Source of the DNA: Amphirosellinia nigrospora
Taxonomy: Eukaryota; Ascomycota; Sordariomycetes; Xylariales; Xylariaceae
DNA: 64,000 bases
Reading direction: 5' to 3'
NCBI GenBank assembly: GCA_004123355.1
Contig: SCHM01000002.1
Location: 7,165,569-7,229,568, forward strand
Shown: piece by piece, positions 48,188 to 59,400 of the stretch
Layout of the letters: every line of letters starts with the position of its first letter
Numbering within the stretch: the stretch's first letter is position 1
Notes under the pieces: model-generated
The model's database searches: none
Told to the model about the DNA's origin: nothing
What the model saw: the letters and a program-made list of their open reading frames with translations, nothing else
Made by a program: the position numbers and the translations under genes

Positions 48188-49753
48188 ATGGATACTGATC
48201 TGTTGAGTACGGGGAGCAATGACTCCAATACGAAAGAGTCTCTCCAACTACTCCTTTGTCCTAAATGCAATGTGAGATACCCTAATATCCATGAGCTGCT
48301 TACGCATCAGCAATCTGCAATGCATTTCGCCTGCAACCAATGCAGCTCGTGTTTTTGGTCCGAGTATGGCCTTCAGGATCACAAGCGAAAGGTATGTACC
48401 GCGACCCTATTATCTAGCCGTACCTAACTTCCGGGACTTTGCAGGATCATCGCCCTGATCTGGATCTGGAATGCTTCGGCTGCCATTCGCACTTCAATAG
48501 TGCCGGTAGATTTTGGCAACACCTTGAGAGCAGCGAGTGCAAGGTCATCTTCCCCAGTGACCTAACTAGACTACGAGAGCAGAACCTCAAGTTCGCGAAG
48601 CAGCTTGAGCTTCGGAAACTGACCATAGACGACAGTGAGTGACCTCAGGAGCCCATTTGTTTCTTTCCCTGTCCATAGAGAGAATATTTCTATTCAGCAG
48701 GATATATCATGGGGGATTCTGCAACCTTCATATCTAACCATGAATCCCTCTGGAGAATTTACTAACTTGTGTTGAAGTAATGCAAAGTGAGAAGCCATAA
48801 AGGAGATGATACTTGGCCCCACAATCTGAGGGATGTGGGATCTTGGGAGAAACTACCCACTGAATCAGTGGTGACCCCGGACTACGCTTCTCGATCTGCC
48901 CCTATCGCGACGGCAAATGCCCACCGTTACACTATCGGAGCGAGGATTTCCCAGTACTCTCCGTTAAACCAGAGTCAATCCCTGCTTCTATGGACAGCGA
49001 AAAGAGAACATTTGGTCAAACCGCAGAACGGTTGTTCCTCAGACCTCTAACAGCAATCCCACTTTTTACAATGCTGTCCCTCCTCCCACTTCTTATGATA
49101 GCCCGCCAGGCACTTTTCCGAACCATAAAATTCAGAAACCCGCCCCCAATAGTGAGATACGAATAGTCCAGGCTACCGCAGCCCCCACAGAGGGAGGACC
49201 TCATGTTATCACTTCCAGTGGGCGAGTCATCGATCCTGACAGCCCCGATTACAACCCAGCCGTGTTCTACAACAATGCTCTTGAAAAGTTTGTATGCCCA
49301 TATAAAATTTGTAGGTGAGTTGATTCCTTTTCCTTGTCGATATTTCATAAGTAATCAATACTCATTGACCGTTCCAGCAAGAAGTTCAACAACGCATTCT
49401 CTCTGACCAGCCATCTCAAATCTCCCGCGCACGGCGGAGGACGGATCCCTTGTATTCGTTGCCGAAAGAACTTTGCAACTGTAGCGTCTCTAATTTACCA
49501 TATGGAGACAGCAAAAAACTGTCCGATTCGCGAAACTGACGGCTTCCAACGCGCTCTTGGCCAAATTACCGGCGGCATCATGGACTTCCACACTCGCTCA
49601 GGCACGTTTTTCATCGATAAGAGCTCGGTCCAGCAACTTTTTGCTCTTCGATCTCAATCATTGATCAAACCAGAGAAGAAAAAGCTACAGCACTTCGATG
49701 CATATGCTCATAAAGGATTGAAGGAGTGGGAAGACGCTGGCGCTTCCTGGTAG
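48188..49753 (+). CDS. C2H2 zinc-finger protein
   Basis: Likely nucleic-acid-binding protein with several C2H2-type fingers; target unknown. Exon 1 (48188-48391) encodes MDTDLLSTGSNDSN, then LLCPKCNVRYPNIHELLTHQ and FACNQCSSCFWSEYGLQDHK. Exon 2 starts at 48445 (DHRPDLDLECFGCHSHFNSA). After another intron with a GTGAGT donor near 48635, a less certain middle segment (48790-49050) changes frame at least once before PPPTSYDSPPGTFPNHK. The intron 49315-49377 joins VCPYKICSKKFNNAFSLTSH, the clearest finger. IPCIRCRKNFATVASLIYHM and the C-terminus HKGLKEWEDAGASW follow, with a stop at 49751. The exon boundaries in 48640-48790 are unresolved. The protein resembles fungal multi-finger proteins found near heterokaryon or stress loci, but no role can be assigned. 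Confidence 0.75.
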
Positions 49754-50738
49754 TCAGCTCGCGCGACTAATTCTATGTGATTTGGCTGTACATCTTGCTA
49801 GTTCGCATAACTATTGAGGAATGACCTAGTAGGAACTGTTGAAAGAAGAGCTTCCATGTAGAGGATCGACCCGGGAATAGGAACAACAGTCATGTAAATA
49901 TGATAGTGTGATAAGCAATGACGAGAAGTCTTACAAGATCTGCATGTGGCAATGCCACGGAACAGCGCAGACTTCTAATCAAAGGAACGAGATAACCAGC
50001 TCAACTAGATTCAGCCAAGATATCCAGTTTTGTTGGTAATCATAGCGTACATCCTGTTCGTGCGTGGCTAGTAATTGGTATGGTGTTTAATAACTTAAAT
50101 TAGAAAGACTTACCTTACTGCCTGTTCCTAAATTCTAGGGAAAACAGTTGAAAAGATAAGGAAAATCCAACGAGGCTTTATATATTTAATTCTGTTTAAT
50201 ATGAAAATAAACCCATACTTACAATAGCTATGGACGAGAGGAACTTTGTTGTTTAACTCTTGCCCTATAGCTTCACCCTTACTAAGGCTTGGTAACGGTA
50301 CCTACGGTAGAACAGCATGTTTGATACACAAGCTTTCTAAAGTTTGTCCGATATCCAGATATGATTATGAATCACTTCTGCGTTGCTATTAAGCCCGGAT
50401 ATGAATTACTCCGCCGAATAGCAAGGTCTCTCGTGAGCCCATACCACCCTTGCTAAAATAGTGAATGCATCGTACGGACATAGCACACCTAGTAGCCGGT
50501 GGGTGAGCTTGGTGAGATCGTAAAAGGGGTTAAGCTAAACTCCGATTAATTGATTCTGATAACTTGAACGCCGTACCACTTGCCCTGTGTGCTATGTACC
50601 TAAGTATTTAAACAGCTATAAAGTATGTTGAAGGCTATTCAGTTGTGTGAAATCGGTTGCATTGCACAGTTAATGTCTGTATCATTCTAACTGGAAAGTC
50701 CGACGAGTTCTTATATCACGGTAGCTACCTCTAGAACC
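49754..50738. other. Intergenic region
   Basis: AT-rich sequence without a supported gene. The right end should hold the promoter of the epimerase-like gene. Confidence 0.45.
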
Positions 50739-52352
50739 ATGCCTGCCTCCACCTCGTTATCCTCGCCGCCCCGGGTCCTCCTTACCGGGGCTACCGGGTA
50801 TATTGGCGGCTCGGTTTTGACGCAATTGCTGGGCTCGGCGTCAACGAGTCTGCGGACCGCGCCCATCACCTGTCTGGTGCGCGGCGCCGACCGTGCCGCT
50901 AAGCTCACGGGCTGCGTATGGTGATCGGGTGAAGCCCGTGCTTTATAGTAAGTTTACCGCTGTCGTCCGTTGGCTTTTTTCGGTTTTTCGTTATATATAC
51001 ATATAGATGCATGCACACATTGGTATGATGGTTGTTTACTTATTTGGATGCTTCGCACTGTTGAAGCCAAGGGGTAACCGTTTGGTTTGAGTTGTTCGCT
51101 GATTGCACCGTGCTCTGCCCTCTGAGTAGAAGACCTAGACGACCTCGAAACCGCAACTGCGGTCGCAGCACAGCATGACGTGGTCATAAGCACCACGGTT
51201 GGCTACCACACGGCCTCGGTGCGCGCTCTCTTGGAAGGCCTGGCGCAGCGGAAGCGCGCACATCCTAGCAGCGACCCTGTAAGAGATTCTCATAATCATT
51301 TTCTTCCTGTTTCAGCAACTTTTAGAGCACGAGGTTTCCTGTTTGGGACAAGAAAGTGCCTAGAAGCTTCTGAAACACTCACAAATCAGGTCCAAATGGC
51401 GATAACTGACTCTAAGTATTGCAGTGGCTCATTCACACATCAGGCGCGGCTAACGTGTGCTCGCGGCCCATATCAGGCACATGGTTGGACAATAACTCCC
51501 TGAAGGGCCGCGCCTTTGACGATGCCGTGGACGATGTCTATGGCTACGAGGTTGCTCGCAATGCCGTGGACCCGTTCATGCAACGGACTACGGAACTGAG
51601 CGTCGTGGATGCGGGACTGGAGTTGGATGTGCGCACGCGTAAGTGTTTCTTACTGTCATCACACCATCCATCCTCGGAGATCGAGTGCCTCTATTGCCAC
51701 TGGAGTCGTCTTTATAGCTTTACACACCTGAAACCCCGAGGACTATTATGCGCTTAGTATGGTAAAATAACTACTGACATTGGTTGTCATAGTCGTCGTC
51801 ATGCCACCGACCATCTATGGCATCGGTTCGGGCCAATTCAACCAGCGCAGCATGCAGATCCCGGCATACGTATCCATGGCGCTAGACCACGGCCGCGCCG
51901 TCATGATCGGCGACGGCGAAGGCGTGTGGGATCACGTGCACGTGCAGGATCTGGCGGCGCTGTACGAGATGCTCGCAGTGCGCATCCTCGACCAGAAGGG
52001 GGCGGACCTACCATGGGGGAAGAAGGGCATCATCTTCGCCAGCGAGGGACGTCATTCCTGGGGCGACGTTGTCCGTAACGTCGCGCGGGCGTGCCACGAG
52101 GCTGGCGCCCTCCCCGATACCAAGGTTGATAGTAAAGGACTGCCCGAAGCGACGAAGCTCTTTGGCGAGTCGTTCCTGGCAAACGCCGATGAGACGTTGA
52201 TCGAGATGGGCATGGCGAGTAGTGAGCAGACGATCCCCACGGTCGCGCGGCGCCTGGGCTGGAAGCCTGTCAGGGGTGATGAGGCGTGGCTGAGAGGCTT
52301 TCGCGATGATGTGGACGTCGTGCTGAAGCAAAGGGTGGGGAAGGGCCAGTAA
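50739..52352 (+). CDS. NAD-dependent epimerase/dehydratase-like oxidoreductase
   Basis: Extended SDR-type Rossmann protein; substrate unknown. It starts MPASTSLSSPPRVLLTGATG, with GATGYIGG as the nucleotide-binding glycine motif, and LVRGADRAAKL follows. The frame shifts by one base at a GGG run near 50908, after which AAYGDRVKPVLY leads to a GTAAGT donor at 50950. Further exons give LDDLETATAVAAQHDVVIST (about 51130), LIHTSGAANVCSRPISGTWL (about 51425), and the last from 51791 with VVVMPPTIYGIGSGQFNQRS, AVMIGDGEGVWDHVHVQDLA and a stop at 52350. There are thus at least three introns (about 50950-51130, 51279-51420 and 51640-51790). The organisation fits atypical fungal epimerase-like proteins of about 370 residues. 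Confidence 0.82.
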
Positions 52353-53161
52353 AGGCAAGTGATGCTTCTGTATATATTAAAGTAAATAGGGATATAGGGT
52401 TCTATGATTGATCGTGTAAATAGCATCTTCTTCGACACCTTTCGGTCCAATTCAAGAACTATCCTCCCCGATTCTGTTCTTGTTCATTTTACTCTGACGT
52501 GGTATTATGGCAGGACGGATACTGGGCCCTCTAGCACTGTCTGTTTCTTATTTAGAAATACTCGAGATATCCATGGATTTTAATCATTTGTGAGCATCGG
52601 GTCCGAATTGCTTCCTTGCTTGGTTGTTGCGCCAATAACGGCATTACCATGGCAGTGAGCAGCAATATAACATTAACATCCAATGTTTGCCTCGTAGTAT
52701 TCTTCAATTTCAATTAGATTAGGGTGAAACAGTTTGGCTACACCAGAAGCGCAAGCCACAGACGGATAGCTCGGGAAGCAGAACTGCTGCTGCGCCACAT
52801 TACTGGTACGTGGTCTAGATTTCGGTAGGGCGCGTCGCAGTATATGTACATGGCATGCCTAGCGTGTTGGACCAATGTCAGACGGGTAAGGGGCGTAGAT
52901 TACGATTTTCACGATTCTTCCATCGCTCGTCCGTCCATCCGCCCATTCGCCCGTCCATTCCCAACACACTCACTTGTGCTTCGGCCTCTGTTCTCTCATC
53001 GTAGCCGGATCGACTCATGATGTAACGTTTCCGGCTCATCGACACAAACCGACGAAAACAAGCCTCACATTCCTTCACCAGTTGCCTCGCCTCGCCTCGT
53101 CTCGAATCAGCTCTCCCAGCGCATGCACACGCCCATGCTCGTGTGCCTAGAGTAATTGCCC
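52353..53161. other. Intergenic region upstream of the palmitoyltransferase gene
   Basis: It contains CGTCCGTCCATC-type and CTCGCCTCGC-type short repeats at 52925-52960 and 53085-53105, probably in the promoter or leader of the next gene. No other gene is supported. Confidence 0.45.
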
Positions 53162-54900
53162 ATGGATAGAGCCTTGTCGCCGTCGCTAGCAGCATCCAGC
53201 ATGTCGCGACGGTGGGCGCGTCGGGTCGAGCGTTATTGTTGTGGTTGCCTGACATACTTCCCACTCGCTTTCGTTTATGGGCTCACCACCTGGGCCGTGT
53301 GGGTTGTCGTGAGCATCGGTTCCTTTCCCGCTTCCGAGCAGGGGGGGCCGACATGGACCGGTAAGGAAGCCTTCTCTTCTCTTCTAGATCGTCTCTATCC
53401 TCCCGCCCGCTTCCTACCGGTTGCATTTCGGGGTTGGGAGAGGTGGTAGACGTGCTATTGACTGCGTGACTGACCCGGCCATAGGAACCGGCTCATCTGT
53501 CGGCGGCCTCGTCCTCTACGCCATGTTGAACTGGTGCTACACCACGGCCGTCTTCACTGACCCCGGCAGCACCACCAACAGTATGGGCTACTCGACCTTG
53601 CCGACCGTCACCACGCCGAGCGCATCCTCCTTCACCGTCAAGTCGAATGGCGAGCTGCGGTTCTGTAAGAAATGCCAGGCGCGGAAGCCTGATCGCGCCC
53701 ACCACTGCTCGACCTGCCAGCGCTGCGTCCTGAAGATGGACCACCACTGCCCCTGGCTGGCCACCTGCATCGGGCTCCGAAACCACAAGGCCTTCTTGTT
53801 GTTCCTGATATATACCACCCTCTTCAGCTTGTACTGCTTCGCCGTATCTGGGACATGGGTCTACGACGAGCTGTTGAGCCAGACACAGTATACGAACACC
53901 GTCATGCCCGTCAATTTTATTCTACTTGCCGTTATCTCGGGCATCATCGGCCCTTGTGGTCGGTGCTTTCACTGGTTGGCATATTCTGTTAGCCTCCCGC
54001 GGGCAGACCACAATCGAATGCCTCGAAAAGACACGATATCTGAGCCCGCTACGGAGGACTTTACAGCACCAATTTGTAGCACAACACAATGGTGACGGCA
54101 TACCGCTGCCCAAGTACGGGCAACAACTCCTGGACATGCACGCAAACGCGCTGCCTGGAGTCACCCGTCCAGAAGAAGGCGAAGTCATGTTATCCAGAGA
54201 CGATCGAATGCCTACTCATGCCTCATACGAAGAAATGGAACGGCACCGTGCCCGCAAGCGTTATGAGGAGTACATGGATGAAAAAGATTCGGAGAAGCTA
54301 CCAAACGCTTTCGATGTAGGGGCTAAAAAGAATTTGCTACACCTATTTGGTCCCGTGCCTTTGCTTTGGGCCTTGCCCATAATGAACACCACTTGGGATG
54401 GTTGGATGTGGGAGCCAAATCCTAAGTGGGTAGAAGCCCGGGAACGGCTTGCAAACGAGCGTCAAGCTCAGCAACAACGAGAACGCGCCGCTGGATGGGG
54501 ATTGCCCGAAACACCCGTGACTCCGTCTTACCCAGATCAACCTAAGGGGGCTGGTAGACATTATTTGGCATCGCCGATATCATCTACCGGTCGACGGACT
54601 CCCTCCAAAGCAGACCGCATTCTCGGCCGAGATCCTAATCTATACGCCGACGAGCCAACGAATTCTGTATCAATGAAAACATTAGATCGAAACGGCCGCA
54701 CTCTCAGAAGCGACCTGGATACGATTAGTGATGATGACGAGGACGACGTCAAAGTAAATGCGGAGCACAAGGCCATGGACGTCGTGACGAACGGCGCCTG
54801 GGCTCGGAATGGAGCTAGTGGCTTGTTGAGGAAGCCGACTAGACAAATTAATAAGAGCCCGCCGAAACATGTCCCTCAAGATGATGACGAGGTAGATTAA
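53162..54900 (+). CDS. PFA3: DHHC palmitoyltransferase (Pfa3-like)
   Basis: Integral-membrane protein S-acyltransferase; Pfa3 in yeast acts at the vacuole on Vac8. Exon 1 (53162-53360) encodes MDRALSPSLAASSMSRRWAR and the first membrane segment (YFPLAFVYGLTTWAVWVVVS). Exon 2 begins at 53485. The zinc-binding DHHC cysteine-rich domain reads RFCKKCQARKPDRAHHCSTC and CVLKMDHHCPWLATCIG. The catalytic DHHC is near residue 152. Two more membrane segments follow (AFLLFLIYTTLFSLYCFAVS and NFILLAVISGII). The frame then changes near 53950, where SGIIG should continue as LVVGAFTGWHILLASRGQTT; a one-base indel is likely. TTxE appears as TTIECLEKTRYLSPLR. The long acidic C-terminal tail ends VPQDDDEVD at 54900. 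Confidence 0.88.
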
Positions 54901-56404
54901 CCGGTTAGGCTATCGTTTCTCTTTAAAACGGAGGGTTACGTACATGTAGGAATCAGATGTGTGTATAGGGATTACCACTCGTTAATGTTGATAAACGAAA
55001 CTGCATGGCCACGGCGTTGGGACAATTTGTACTTTATCATAGCGCTTTATAGGACCTAGGCAACATTTTGAATGTAAATGATGATTTACCATGGCGCACT
55101 TTACTACTCACTTTCTCCTACTCGGCATCGTTCATCAACCTTAGCTGTAATCCTGTGCTCATGAGGAGTATCACAAAATTAAGATGAGGGACCGATACTG
55201 TCGCCGGCTCGACAATAAGACATTGAGCCACTATGCCATTCGCCTCATCTTCGTTGGGCGCGCGGTCGTTCATGCCATTAGCACCTTTTGCTATCGAGGA
55301 AACGTTCGAGTTGAGTGAGTGGCATCGTAGGGCCACGTGGAGGGGAGTTACTATAACACATCAGAGGTCCGAAGGCTACTTCTAAGGCCCTCAAGTTCTC
55401 TGTCTCCTTTGCTTGTATGTATTATATATTCATAAATGGCTGACGTACGGGCATTGAGCTGTATATCTACATCTATTTAGAGGATGAACATCATCCTGTA
55501 GTCGCACGCATTTATTTAGGTTTAGTAACTTCTATCTATCTGTCTTGCTTGAGGTCTGTTATTATCTCGGTGTTTCTGTTGGTTGTTGAGTTGATGTCTT
55601 ATCCTTGTGACGAGCCTAACGTTACGAATTTCGCCAAAATCGCTATGTATACTAAGTATCTATCGCGGCTTGGGTAATTAGATCATCATTTGGCATCCCT
55701 ACGGTACGACTATACTATTCGAGTATTTTCCTGTATAGGCGGTGCGGGTTTCTTGATGATGTGTCTGAATTTCGTTATATGAGATTATGTCCGTAATCCA
55801 CAATTACCCTACCTACGCACTGCGCCGTAAACTCATCGCGTATGCGCTTATTAAATTCCTTCTTGGCGTGTAATGTCGTTCAGCGACTATCTAACATCCG
55901 TAGGGCAGCTCTATTCCTCTTTGCCCGTGCACCATGTCTTAAACCACGGGGACATAACACACCAAAGCCTGGGTGTGGCCAAAATACACGCACATGGCTC
56001 AGTACCAACCAACTCAGCTTTAGTCGGAGTACGAACTCCGATTGAGTCGTGATTTATTAGGCTGATATCGATTGTCTCACAATAACGTCTTCTCTCTCCG
56101 GGCTCGAGGCGCTAGATCTGCTGTGTATCCTTCGCAACCGGCATGTGAGCAACTCTATAGATCTCGACCTGGCGAGTGAATCGAAATAACTACAAGAGTA
56201 AGGACAGCTGTGATAGCTTCACTCCCCCCTCCTCTTCCTCCTCCTCGTAGATATTCCCCGGATTCGTACCTCTTGGCCTTCGGATCATCGATACGAAGTC
56301 CTATTCACCGCTTATTTCCCTCCCATGGTGTAAAACGAAGGCGGTATGTGATTTGCTCGAGGCGAGGCCTGGGGAGCAAGGCGGCCAAAGTACCACAACA
56401 GTAT

Positions 56405-56447
56405 GCACATACATACATACACACACACATACATACATACATACATG
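56405..56447. repeat. CATA/CACA microsatellite
   Basis: Tandem CATA units interrupted by a CACACACA run. This explains the repetitive Tyr/His or Cys/Val open frames across it. Confidence 0.85.
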
Positions 56448-56483
56448 GTAGACCGATGCTGCAGTGCGAGCGATGAGTTTAGT

Positions 56484-56508
56484 CGCTCACTCACTCACTC
56501 ACTCACTC
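56484..56508. repeat. CTCA microsatellite
   Basis: Six or so CTCA units in tandem. Confidence 0.8.
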
Positions 56509-57976
56509 AGTAGCCCGCGCGCACATCATAGAACACCACATGAAGCTATTTACGCCCTGCATGGGTAGGAGATTGAGGGATTCCAAATCCACACCCCTGG
56601 ACATCAATAGCGCGGCGTGGTAATATGGTTTACGGGATGATCAATCCATGTGTAAGTGTCAATAATCTGACTCGAGGGAACCCAAAAAGCTCCGGAGGGT
56701 AGACACGAACCTCAGCAACGGCGGGAAACCTGGCTTGAACCACCTACTACCTCCACGTTCTCTCGCTCCACGGTACTGATAGGCCAGGCCAACCGCGAGA
56801 GCTTCACGTCCCATCGTAGGCATCTAATCTTTCCATTCTTTCCTTACCGGGACCCTTGCCCCTGATGGGCGTTCGAGTTATCTTAGATGACGAGGAACCT
56901 CTTCAAGAGGAGCCGGCGTAACTCGGCGCCCTCGCGCCACGTTCTGGGGTGAGAGAGTGAAGATAGGTGGAAAGGTTGAGCCCAAGTATCGTTGACCTTC
57001 CACATACCTGCTTCCTTCTTTTCGTATCGCCGTATTACCACCAGCCGGCCCAGCCAGCCACGAAAGCGGCAATAGAACCGCCTTCAAACCAGATATTGAA
57101 AGGCAACCGCCCGTTATGCGAGATATGCGGACAGGCGACGGGAGCAGGCATGGCGCTTGTTTTGACCCGTGCATACGGGGGGTGGGCAAGCAAGCACTAC
57201 GGGTGGCAGATTGCAGGATCACTTGGGTATTTGGGCGCGCGGGCGGTCGCATGGTGCTACTTCGATTGCGTGATATATCCTCCGTCTCTCGTTGCCGGTC
57301 GATGGATTTATTCGGATGCTTCGCGGGACTAGGGATGGTGCATCTTTTTTTTCGGGTATATGTACATGCGACGGAGGGTGCTCTCTATCTACCTAACTGC
57401 CCGTTGTTGTCTTTGCTACAATAACGGCGCCCAATTTATGTCACACTTACTGGCAAGGGGACGTTAACATTTTTAGAATGTATTATTATGGTTAAACTGG
57501 CTCGTCGCTCGTCATCTAGTGAGAGAGTAAGGGAAGAACATAGCCACAATCAATATACCTACCCCTAATACCGATCCGCGAAAGACTTCCCAGTGACGCA
57601 GTATGACCTGGGGAGAATTATTGTGAGGTCCGATAGTTAGGTTTCCTCTAGTGAGACACGTTACACTGCGCCATGGACGTGAGAGACATGACTAGGAACG
57701 AAAGGCGCCACCAAGGGTTCGGTATGTGAGACATTCGCGGCAGCGACTTCGCTATAGATAAATTCAGCCTCAAGTGGCAGGGTCTAGACATGGCCATGGG
57801 ACGCCATAACGCACATTTGATACGCTATCATAGACTAGTTTCATGTCATTGTGACATAGAAACATCGTCACATACCGTCAGTGGCCATCACCGTGGTGAA
57901 AAGCTAAGCTAAGCCACGACTACGACTGACCATCAAATACAAACTTAGCCTGAAACACATGCAGTCAAGCATGCAG

Positions 57977-57990
57977 CGCGCGCGCGCGCG
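57977..57990. repeat. GC dinucleotide repeat
   Basis: Seven tandem GC units; alternating purine-pyrimidine sequence that could adopt Z-form DNA. Confidence 0.75.
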
Positions 57991-59400
57991 TCGCCCGGCA
58001 ATGCTAAGAGACGTATGTATGTGGGATTGGGGCTACGTGATCAAGAGGAAAATCCCCTCATTTCGATGTGTGCACCATCATGCAAGCTCCGTCGCCTCTG
58101 TCCTACACAGACGGGGAGAGGCCTACAGATTGGCAAGCCATCGTCCGCCCCTCCTCCACATTCGCGTTCGGTTACCGGATAGGCGCTTATAGCTGGCAAA
58201 AAAGGTGTGTATCTCGTTGGTGGCTGTGAGCTCATCATCTTCAGCAAGTTAGACCGCCCAGCTTCTGCGCGCCAAGAGACGAGTATACTTAAGACAGCAT
58301 CAGATTTTGGGGGCGCGTGCTACCCAACCCATAGACTACATAGAAGGAAAGAAAAAAAGTGGTCTTTGTCATACGGTAGTGGCAATGGGTGAATTTGCTA
58401 TACTTTCTAACTGGCTTAATTAGGGCCGGGACTTATGTGAGGGTAAGACTACAGAGTGGGATGCAGCAGCTAGACTAGTGATGTGGTGATATTCGGGCCG
58501 GATGCTATGCGTGGTTAAGGTATCAGAAAGAAAAGCTTTATTTTTATTTTATATCCGTCTGTTATTAATTTATTTATATTTTCCCCCCCTTTTTACTCTC
58601 TCTCTCTTGGCATCCCGTCCTGCGGGCACCGGGATCATGGAATGTGGCAGACTTTCAATAATTTTCCCCCATTGCGACCTACCATTTTCGAACAAACCGC
58701 TTATCGCTTGCTCGCTTGCTCGGTTCCCTATACACAGGCGGACAGAGCAGACCTCGGCAGAAGAAATGGGGCTGCTGATATCATCAATCCGTATATACGG
58801 GAGCCCGTGATTACCGTGATACGATTCGTCGCTGCGGGATTTCTACGTATTGGTTTTGCAGCCAACATTTTATAGAGCATGCCTATTATAATATTTGGCC
58901 CTATTGCCAAGTGCCGTTCTGAAGGTCAGCCGACACTCGATAGCCGAAACGCGCGATCTGACTTACAGCATGGCGTACCAGATATAGACATGACTGCAGT
59001 GCAGCACGGGTCTAAAAAAACCACTTCTTTCTGGCCACATTGCGCGGTGATTTAGGCATAATCCCGAATCAGAGCTTGCCAGCTAGATACATGCACACAC
59101 ATCCTCATATAACATGATCATTTCAGATACTATGGAGAGCCAAAAGCGGCATTGTGGCTGCGCACGCTGAGTCAGATAGACTATTCGGAGGCGGCTCTGC
59201 GCGCGCGCGAGCGCGCCGCGTTGGCTATATCTAAGCGAACGCGGCGTATACTCCGGCTCCAATAAGCGGATAGATAGAGGGGGAAATACGTCCGCAATTG
59301 GTTCGAGTCTTAGTTTCGTGCCCGATTTTCATTCACTCTTAATTCCGCACCAGCATGTGACAGTCATATGTTATCTGTCTAACGACTAGCTTCTAATCTA

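Larger units (their letters stand above)
54901..59400. other. Gene-poor right flank, first half
   Basis: No supported gene in about 4.5 kb. Short open frames exist (for example 56878-57252 on the minus strand and 56967-57332 on the plus strand) but overlap one another and have no recognisable domain. Microsatellites at 56405-56508 and GC alternation near 57977 and 59200 are the only structured signals. Confidence 0.5.

Noticed and set aside
56878-57332. Opposed open frames in the right flank
   Set aside because: Mutual shadows with no recognised domain; treated as non-coding.
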